A stretch of DNA of 64,000 bases from Flavivirga spongiicola (GTDB lineage Bacteria; Bacteroidota; Bacteroidia; Flavobacteriales; Flavobacteriaceae): positions 1,027,001-1,091,000 of the forward strand of contig NZ_JAUOEO010000001.1 of the NCBI RefSeq assembly GCF_030540825.1. The letters are read 5' to 3'. Below are positions 26,176 to 32,263 of the stretch, one piece after another. Made by a program: the position numbers and the translations under genes. The number at the start of each line of letters is the position of its first letter. Position 1 is the stretch's first letter. The notes below the pieces were generated by a model. That model worked only from the letters and a program-made list of their open reading frames with translations. It made no database searches and was not told where the DNA came from.

Positions 26176-26958
26176 ATGAAGTTTCTTAAACTACTTAGAC
26201 ATCTAATTGCCTTCTTCTTCCTAACAATTATAACGCAAGTTGGTGGATTAGTTTGGGTTTTAGCCTTATTTATTTCAGTTAAATATAAGAAGAAGAAACG
26301 TTTTATTTTTCCAATTCTCTATTTAACCTTTAACTTATTAATAATTCCACCAATTGCTAAACAATTTGGTAGAGAACGATTGCCAATATTTTCTAAAAAT
26401 TTAAAACCAAGAAATTGGATTTATCCATTGTTCTTTAGAAATTATGTAACCCCCAATTTAAAATCATTATTAGAGATTTCTTCAAAAAAACTAAAACAAA
26501 ATAATATCCAAATCACATATTTAGATGCTAATTTCCCTTTTATTAATAAGTTCCCATTGCTTCCACATTTAAGCCACAACGATGGAAAAAAGATAGACAT
26601 TTCATTTATGTACCTAGATAAAAACAGAAAAGCCACTGCTAAAAAACCATCTGTTTCAGGATATGGTACTTATACAAATCCAGAAAAAAATCACACTTCT
26701 GAGTCATGTTTAAAAAAAGGGTATTGGCAATATGATTTTTCAAAGTATTTAACTTTTGGAACTTTAAATAATTTAAAACTTGACAAAAATGGAACATTCA
26801 TATTAATTAAAGAATTATTATCCCATTCAAAAACTCAAAAGATCTTTATAGAACCTCATCTTAAGCAATCATTGAAATTAAATAATGAGACTAAAATTCG
26901 CTTTCATGGTTGTCAAGCTGTTCGTCATGATGATCATATTCATTTGCAAATAAAATAA
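26176..26958 (+). CDS. membrane-anchored MepA-like (LAS-type) peptidase homologue
   Basis: A 260-residue protein with two hydrophobic segments in residues 10-60 and an extracytoplasmic domain. Two motifs point to the LAS metallopeptidase fold of MepA (M74) and VanY-type enzymes: LPHLSHNDGKKIDISFMY gives H-x6-D, and CQAVRHDDHIHLQI gives the HDDHxH ligand set, like MepA GHDDHFHVR. I infer a murein endopeptidase-like enzyme acting on peptidoglycan. The start is ATG 26176; the TTG at 26170 is less likely. It follows the AraC-type gene on the same strand. Confidence 0.6.
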   Translation: MKFLKLLRHLIAFFFLTIITQVGGLVWVLALFISVKYKKKKRFIFPILYLTFNLLIIPPIAKQFGRERLPIFSKNLKPRNWIYPLFFRNYVTPNLKSLLEISSKKLKQNNIQITYLDANFPFINKFPLLPHLSHNDGKKIDISFMYLDKNRKATAKKPSVSGYGTYTNPEKNHTSESCLKKGYWQYDFSKYLTFGTLNNLKLDKNGTFILIKELLSHSKTQKIFIEPHLKQSLKLNNETKIRFHGCQAVRHDDHIHLQIK

Positions 26959-27192
26959 TTTAAGTCCTTACTTTATTTTATTAATATTTTGTTTTCATTA
27001 AAGATAACACAGCCCCTAAGTATCTCAGGATAAAACTCTTAAATAATTCTATCTTCAAAAACTATTTTACGGTTTTTCCTCAATGGAATTTTTAGTTTTT
27101 CGATTAACTACACAAATTTTTCAATTTTTAAAGTAGGATTTTAACTATATTAATGTAAGTTTATTACTAAACAACCTTAAAGTTTAATTAAA

Positions 27193-28292
27193 ATGAAAAA
27201 AAAATTAAATATTACTAAATTATTTTTTGCAATTGTAATTCCTTTGTTTTTATTTCAAAACTGCTCAAATAACGATACAGAGAGTATTATTGAAGATAAT
27301 AGTAAACTACTTGAAGTTTTAGCTGAATGGGGGTTAACAAAAATGATATTCAAGACAAAGGAGCTTACTATTTAGTCCAAGGTGACATGGTATTTGATAA
27401 AAACAAGGAATATTCTTCACCTACAGACAGTAATCTTTCAAAAGGAGTCAGTTCTAAAGCTTCAATTTTAAAACAAAGAAGGACCGCATTTTCTGTAACA
27501 ATTAATAACATTAATATTTTTTTGAATCCTGGAATGAATACCAATTGGCTTAATGCTTCGAGGTCAGCCATAGCTCGTTGGAATGCGGTAAATTCTAATC
27601 TTAATTTAACCGAAGTGTTTTCGGCAGCTTCAGCCCATATTCAAATAATGTACGACACACAAGACCCCAACCAAGCACTTGCTGCTAATGTTTTCGGTGC
27701 TGCTTTGCCCCCAACATTAAATGGTTTACCAGGAACTATAACTTGGATAAATCCCGATTTTAGTTTTCCAATAATTTGTGGTCAGGCTATAACACAAAAT
27801 AATAGAATTGCTAACGTACAACACGAACTTGGACATAATTTAGGACTTCATCATACTAATGCAATTGGAGAACCTCTAATTCCAAACACACCATCTACAG
27901 ATCCTGGGTCTTTGATGAATGGTGGTCAAGCCTGTACAATTTCAGACTTTAGTAATAATGATGAAAGAGCTATACAATTTTTATTTCCTATTCCAATTCC
28001 GGTATTAACTCCTTCTTCAATGACATTAAACACACAACAACCAGGAGGTTTATTTACAGTTACAGGTACTGGCCCCGTAACAGTTACTCTAAGTGGAGGA
28101 GCAGGGATATTTTTGCATGATGGTATAGGCGGTTCCTTTCTAACTACTTTAAATTTAACTGCTCCAACTACATTTTCAGCCTATGGGCCAAGCATAGGAA
28201 GCCCAGGTTACAATGGAGGAATATCTTATGTAACTCTAAGTAATCCTACTAGTGGCATAATTAGTAGCTCAACAGTATACCATAGTAATTAA
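27193..28292 (+). pseudogene. M57-type secreted metalloprotease lipoprotein, broken by a frameshift
   Basis: Two overlapping frames make one protein. Frame one (27193-27375) encodes a lipoprotein signal (FLFQNCSNN) and ends ...LLEVLAEWG. Frame two (open before 27327 to 28292) continues MGVNKNDIQDKGAYYLVQGDM, the usual M57 propeptide pattern. Restoring one A in GCTGAATGGGGG (near 27324-27330) reads AEMGVNKND and gives a protein of about 366 residues. The catalytic motif HELGHNLGLHH (HExxHxxGxxH) is intact, followed by GSLMNGG and a C-terminal beta domain of about 90 residues. It is either a recent frameshift or a base-calling error next to a G run. Confidence 0.75.
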
Positions 28293-28320
28293 AATTTGCT
28301 CCTAATTTATAATGGGGAAT

Positions 28321-28373
28321 AACATTTAGGACCGTCGTTTTTTATTAAATAAAAAACGACGGTCCTAAATGTT
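28321..28373. terminator. very long perfect hairpin
   Basis: The 26-base arm 28321-28346 (AACATTTAGGACCGTCG onwards) is the exact complement of 28348-28373, with one central base. It starts 28 bp after the stop of the M57-type gene. There is no T-run after the hairpin on the plus strand, so it is not a textbook terminator; the T-run lies inside the stem. Confidence 0.65.
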
Positions 28374-28454
28374 ACAAAAACACATCTAAACAACCTGTAG
28401 ACAAAAAAATGCAATTGACAAGTTACTGTTCATAATAACTATATTTTTTCACAC

Positions 28455-28480
28455 AAACTTTCAATAATTATTGAAAGTTT
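28455..28480. promoter_or_regulatory. perfect 26-bp palindrome, probable GbsR-type operator
   Basis: AAACTTTCAATAA is followed directly by its exact complement TTATTGAAAGTTT. The -33 TTG (28471-28473) lies inside it, so a bound dimer would block the promoter of the regulator gene. A related site lies at 29024-29045. Confidence 0.7.
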
Positions 28481-28500
28481 AGAAATTATTTATATCTTTG
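28471..28500 (+). promoter_or_regulatory. promoter of the GbsR/MarR regulator gene
   Basis: TTG (28471-28473), a 19-bp spacer and TATCTTTG (28493-28500) match the Bacteroidota -33/-7 promoter closely. The expected start of transcription falls at or next to the ATG at 28505, so the mRNA may be leaderless. Confidence 0.7.
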
Positions 28501-28504
28501 TGTT

Positions 28505-29008
28505 ATGGAATACCAAGAAGCAAAAGATAAATTCATAAGTACCTGGGGAAGTTTAGGCACACTATGGGGCATAAACAAAGCAATGGCTCAGATACAATCA
28601 CTTCTTTTTATTTCTACAAAACCATTATCAATGGAAGAAATCATGGAAGAACTAAAGATCTCTCGTGGTAATACCAGCATGAACTTACGTCAACTTATGG
28701 ATTGGGGCATTGTTACAAAAGAGCTTATCCCCGGCGAACGTAAAGAGTTTTTTACCACTGAAAAAGATGTACAAGAACTAGCAAGACATATCGCTAAAGA
28801 GCGAAGTAGAAGAGAAATTAAACCTGTCATAAAAATATTAAAGGATGTTAGTTCAATTAAAGATGATGGCACAGAAAAAACAAAAGAGCTTATTAAACAA
28901 ACCAAAGCATTGCATGATTTAGCCGAAACAGCAGATGCTATGATGAATAAAATTGTTAACCAAGAACAAAACTGGATAACTAAATCTTTACTTAAACTTA
29001 TTAAATAA
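28505..29008 (+). CDS. GbsR/MarR-family transcriptional regulator
   Basis: A 167-residue winged helix-turn-helix protein. The N-terminal KDKFISTWGSLGTLWGINKAMAQIQSLLFIS and the motif LSMEEIMEELKISRGNTSMNLRQLMDWGIVTKELIPGERKEFFT are typical of the GbsR group, whose Bacillus member represses choline/glycine betaine genes. The C-terminal helical part is the dimer region. The promoter overlaps a perfect palindrome, and a similar palindrome precedes the next gene, so autoregulation and control of the following membrane protein and methyltransferase genes are likely. Confidence 0.88.
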   Translation: MEYQEAKDKFISTWGSLGTLWGINKAMAQIQSLLFISTKPLSMEEIMEELKISRGNTSMNLRQLMDWGIVTKELIPGERKEFFTTEKDVQELARHIAKERSRREIKPVIKILKDVSSIKDDGTEKTKELIKQTKALHDLAETADAMMNKIVNQEQNWITKSLLKLIK

Positions 29009-29023
29009 AAAAATTTAACATAT

Positions 29024-29045
29024 ATTTTCAATAATTTCTGAAAAT
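29024..29045. promoter_or_regulatory. second GbsR-type operator candidate
   Basis: TTTTCAATAATTTCTGAAAA (29025-29044) shares TTTCAATAATT with the palindrome at 28455 and keeps dyad arms TTTTCA/TGAAAA. It ends 17 bp before the ATG of the membrane protein gene; AATATTTG at 29050-29057 is a one-mismatch -7 box. Confidence 0.55.
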
Positions 29046-29061
29046 TCAAAATATTTGAATA

Positions 29062-29502
29062 ATGAAAACACAAATACCTTATTGGCTTATCATTCTTGGA
29101 GGATGTGGTCAAATATTCACAGCCTTAATTTACCCCTACATAAGACATAAAGTTTTTGACTGGTATAATGATGTAAAACAGTTAAAACCTTTAAATCAAG
29201 AAATTGCAAAAACCTATGGCAGGTATATTCAAGGTTTAAACTTTTCATTTGGATTCATTGCAATACTATTAACTGGCGATTTACAAAATGGAACTAGATT
29301 AGCTTTAGCTCTTACAGGTTTAATTGCCGCTTATTGGATTGGGAAGGTCATAACACAAATTGCCTATTATCCCATGTATCAAATTCCTCAAAAAGCAATT
29401 TTTAAAATTGGAAGCTATTTTATGAATAGTCTATTTATTCTTTTTGCAGTTGTTTATGCATGGCTATTCATAATCAATTTTACTACTTACTTTAACTTTT
29501 AA
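29062..29502 (+). CDS. four-helix membrane protein in the GbsR-type unit
   Basis: A 146-residue hydrophobic protein with about four transmembrane helices (IPYWLIILGGCGQIFTALIYPY, FSFGFIAILL, ALALTGLIAAYWIGKVITQIAYY and SLFILFAVVYAWLFIINF). I do not recognise a named family. It lies between the GbsR-type regulator and a methyltransferase; the methyltransferase start follows 9 bp later, so these two are one transcript. A role linked to the methylated product (membrane lipid or transport) is only inference. Confidence 0.65.
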   Translation: MKTQIPYWLIILGGCGQIFTALIYPYIRHKVFDWYNDVKQLKPLNQEIAKTYGRYIQGLNFSFGFIAILLTGDLQNGTRLALALTGLIAAYWIGKVITQIAYYPMYQIPQKAIFKIGSYFMNSLFILFAVVYAWLFIINFTTYFNF

Positions 29503-29511
29503 ATATAACAG

Positions 29512-30387
29512 ATGACATCTACAGTAATTTCATATCAAGAAAAAGTAAAAAGCAACAAAATAGAAATGGTTGATTTCTATAATGAAGCGACAGAAGATTA
29601 CAAATTTTGGAGTAAAGATTATAACATGCATTTTGGATACTTCATACCATTTAAAACAAATATTCTTAAAAGGGATACCATGCTTAATGAAATGAACAAC
29701 CAAGTGTTGAAACGATTAAAGTTTCCTTCAGGAAAAGCACTTTTAGCAGATTTAGGCTGTGGTATGGGTGGTTCAATACGGTTTGCTTTAAAAAAGAACA
29801 AAAGTCTTTCTGCGTTTGGTGTGACATTATCAGATTTTCAAGTTAAAAAAGGTAATGAATTATTGCAAAATTTAAATGGCACCATTTTAAAAGAAAACTA
29901 TAATAAGACATCATTCTCCTCTAATAGTTTTGATGGCGCTCTTGCTATTGAAAGTTTTTGTCATTCAGGTCACCGCAAAGAATCATTTAAGGAAGCTTTG
30001 AGAATATTAAAACCCAATGGTAAACTTATAATTGCTGATGCTTTTCTTAAAAAGAAAGAGGAAGACCTTTGTAAAGGAGGTCATTATGCATACCATAAAT
30101 TATGCAATCATTGGAGTTTAGAAAGATTAGGCTATATAAATGACGTCATTCTAGAACTAAAGAAAGAAGGCTTCTCAAAAGTTAAAGTCGAGGATGTTTC
30201 ATTTAGAGTAGCACCATCAGTGTTACACGTTCCTTTTACTATTATAGGTTTTATTATAAAAAAAATATTTCGCTCAAAAAATTTGAAACGCGAAAGCTTG
30301 CACAATTTAAAAGGTTCATTTTATGCACTATTGTCCGGATTACACATGAAAAGCTTTGGATATTATTTAATAACCTGTACTAAATAA
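29512..30387 (+). CDS. class I SAM-dependent methyltransferase (tocopherol/sterol methyltransferase-like)
   Basis: A 291-residue enzyme. Motif I is LLADLGCGMGGSIRFAL, motif post-I AFGVTLSDFQVKKGNELL, motif II FDGALAIESFCHSGHRKESFKEALRILKPNGKLIIADAF. The N-terminal MVDFYNEATEDYKFWSKDYNMHFGYF is the pattern of small-molecule C- and O-methyltransferases acting on lipids or isoprenoids, such as gamma-tocopherol or sterol methyltransferases. The C-terminal hydrophobic stretch LHVPFTIIGFIIKKIF suggests membrane contact. It is cotranscribed with the preceding membrane protein gene. The exact substrate is not deducible. Confidence 0.82.
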   Translation: MTSTVISYQEKVKSNKIEMVDFYNEATEDYKFWSKDYNMHFGYFIPFKTNILKRDTMLNEMNNQVLKRLKFPSGKALLADLGCGMGGSIRFALKKNKSLSAFGVTLSDFQVKKGNELLQNLNGTILKENYNKTSFSSNSFDGALAIESFCHSGHRKESFKEALRILKPNGKLIIADAFLKKKEEDLCKGGHYAYHKLCNHWSLERLGYINDVILELKKEGFSKVKVEDVSFRVAPSVLHVPFTIIGFIIKKIFRSKNLKRESLHNLKGSFYALLSGLHMKSFGYYLITCTK

Positions 30388-30463
30388 CCTTTTAGATTTC
30401 TATTTAACCAATTAATAACTTTACACGATTTACTAAACCTTTAAAAAAGTCATTTTTTTATCT

Positions 30464-30471
30464 TATTTTTG
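30464..30471 (+). promoter_or_regulatory. -7 box of the ECF sigma gene
   Basis: TATTTTTG matches TAnnTTTG and sits 24 bp before the ATG at 30496. No good -33 box is apparent. Confidence 0.4.
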
Positions 30472-30495
30472 GAATTCAAAATAATTGCATAGATA

Positions 30496-31050
30496 ATGCC
30501 CAATCATCAAATTAATCCTAATCAGTGGATCGATTTATATTCCGATTACCTTTATAACTATACTATTACACGTGTTAGCGATAGAGAGATAGCACAAGAT
30601 TTAGTACAAGATACTTTTTTGGCTGGTTTAAAATCTATGAAAAACTTTAAGGGAGAAGCTAGTGAACGTACTTGGCTTATCTCTATTTTAAAGCGAAAAA
30701 TTATAGACCACTACCGTAAAATAAATTCAAACAAAGGAAAAGCAGAAGTACGCATTAACTATAATGGTGACGCTGAGACAGAAGGCGATTGGCTGGAAGA
30801 ACGTGTTGCAGATCCGTTTGATAAAACTGCGGAAGACACTATGCAAAATAGTGAATTAGGCGATGCCATTCACAATTGCTTGGGGAAATTATCAGAAAAA
30901 CAAGCAGATGTTTTTAAAATGAAAACCATTCAAGGGTTTGAGACCGAAGTAATTTGTAATGAATTAAATATAACTGCGTCTAATCTTTGGGTAATCATTC
31001 ACAGAGCACGTACAGCTATGGCAGATTGCTTAAAAGAAAATTGGTTTTAA
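30496..31050 (+). CDS. ECF-type RNA polymerase sigma factor
   Basis: A 184-residue sigma-70 family protein. Region 2 is seen in YNYTITRVSDREIAQDLVQDTFLAGLKSMKNFKGEASERTWLISILKRKIIDHYRK (about residues 19-76), region 4 in LGKLSEKQADVFKMKTIQGFETEVICNELNITASNLWVIIHRARTAMADCL. A 2-bp gap separates it from a small ZAS-like protein gene that probably encodes its anti-sigma or zinc-binding partner. The signal and regulon are unknown. Confidence 0.93.
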   Translation: MPNHQINPNQWIDLYSDYLYNYTITRVSDREIAQDLVQDTFLAGLKSMKNFKGEASERTWLISILKRKIIDHYRKINSNKGKAEVRINYNGDAETEGDWLEERVADPFDKTAEDTMQNSELGDAIHNCLGKLSEKQADVFKMKTIQGFETEVICNELNITASNLWVIIHRARTAMADCLKENWF

Positions 31051-31052
31051 TT

Positions 31053-31313
31053 ATGAGTAAAATTAAGATTTTTATTCCCTGTGAAGATGCAAATCATGTA
31101 TGTGATAAAACACAATACAAAGAAGCTACTTTATGGGAGAAAATAAAACTCAACATACATTTAATATACTGTAGAGCCTGTAGGGAATATACAAAAAACA
31201 ATACAAAGCTTACTAAGACTATAAAAAAATCTGAAGTAGAATGTTTAGATAAAAAGTGTAAAGAAGCTATGAAAGTAGATTTTGAAAAGGCTTTAAAAGA
31301 ACATTCTAATTAA
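31053..31313 (+). CDS. small ZAS-like (anti-sigma type) cysteine protein
   Basis: An 86-residue soluble protein with HVCDK and, 20 residues later, HLIYCRAC (H-x3-C-x2-C), the zinc-binding ZAS pattern of anti-sigma factors; further cysteines follow in ECLDKKCKEAM. There is no membrane segment, so it would be a cytoplasmic partner. ATG at 31053 starts 2 bp after the sigma factor stop. Its stop region overlaps by 4 bp the end of the convergent UbiA-like gene. Confidence 0.75.
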   Translation: MSKIKIFIPCEDANHVCDKTQYKEATLWEKIKLNIHLIYCRACREYTKNNTKLTKTIKKSEVECLDKKCKEAMKVDFEKALKEHSN

Positions 31314-32143
31314 TAGAATAAAAGTAACAGTATTAGCCATACAATTGGTATCCCTTCTACCCAAAACGCACTATAGCTTTTTCCTTGTTCTATTTTAGAA
31401 AACACAAGAAACAATAGTGTTATACAGGCAATTATCATTAAAATAATTATTTGTATCCCATTCTTTTCGCTTTTAAAAAAAGTTAAAAAGAAGCATAACA
31501 CCAATAATATACTTCCCATTATTTTTGTTTGCCTTACTCCTATTTTCTGAGGAATGGTTGATAGTTTTAAACTATCATATCTTAGATCCCTAATTTCAAA
31601 AGGCAGCATTAAAACGATGATGAACAGATACCTTTGAACTGCTGTTAATATGACATCTGTATTTATACCATAATTATTATTTATTAAAGGTAATAATACA
31701 GTAACTCCAGCCCAAATTAAAGCTATTAAATAAATTTTTAGACCTCCAATACTTCTTAAATTATGTTGTTTATCCAAAAAAAAACGTTTTGGCAAAAAAG
31801 GAATCGCATACAAAAAGGTCATCGTGGCAAAACCAGTGACACAAATTAAAGTTTTTGCATTTAATTTAAAGACATAATAACACATTAAAAGAAAACAAAA
31901 GAAAGAGAATATTTGAATCCATTTTAACCAATTTGTCAAGCTTCTATGATGAAATTTTGCGATTCCAAAATACTTAACAAAATTATACCCGGTTATAGAA
32001 GCATAAAACACAAAATAAAGGATGTTTTTATCATACGGAATGTCATACTCCATAAGCGTAATCCATGTTAACGAAAACACCGATAAAGCGACATGAACAC
32101 TACTGTTTAAATAGAAATTAAAAAGTTGTTTTACAAACCCCAT
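31310..32143 (-). CDS. UbiA-like integral membrane protein
   Basis: A 277-residue protein with about eight transmembrane helices. The segment FEIRDLRYDSLKLSTIPQKIGVRQTKIMG matches the second Asp-rich loop of UbiA prenyltransferases (DxxxD...P...G). The first motif, normally NDxxDxxxD, is degenerate here (TGYNFVKYFGIAKFHHRS), so prenyl transfer cannot be assumed. It is divergent from gcvP with a 120-bp shared upstream region. Confidence 0.65.
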   Translation of the reverse strand: MGFVKQLFNFYLNSSVHVALSVFSLTWITLMEYDIPYDKNILYFVFYASITGYNFVKYFGIAKFHHRSLTNWLKWIQIFSFFCFLLMCYYVFKLNAKTLICVTGFATMTFLYAIPFLPKRFFLDKQHNLRSIGGLKIYLIALIWAGVTVLLPLINNNYGINTDVILTAVQRYLFIIVLMLPFEIRDLRYDSLKLSTIPQKIGVRQTKIMGSILLVLCFFLTFFKSEKNGIQIIILMIIACITLLFLVFSKIEQGKSYSAFWVEGIPIVWLILLLLFY

Positions 32144-32229
32144 AATGTAAAAATAATCAAAGTGTTGATAACACTTTCAAATGGTTAAAAAATTTCTGTT
32201 TTATGCAATAAAACACATTAAATATTATG

Positions 32230-32237
32230 TATTTTTG
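32230..32237 (+). promoter_or_regulatory. gcvP -7 promoter box
   Basis: TATTTTTG, 26 bp before the ATG, in the context TGTATTTTTGCGAA that closely resembles the purK promoter (GTGTATTTTTGCGT at 19070). Confidence 0.5.
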
Positions 32238-32263
32238 CGAATTATATAATTAATTCTACTTTA

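Noticed and set aside
27193..27375. A separate 60-residue lipoprotein gene
   Set aside because: Its end aligns in sequence with the beginning of the second frame as one M57-type protein, so it is half of a frameshifted gene.
31310..32143. Firm annotation as a UbiA prenyltransferase enzyme
   Set aside because: The first Asp-rich motif is missing, so only UbiA-like membrane protein is supported.
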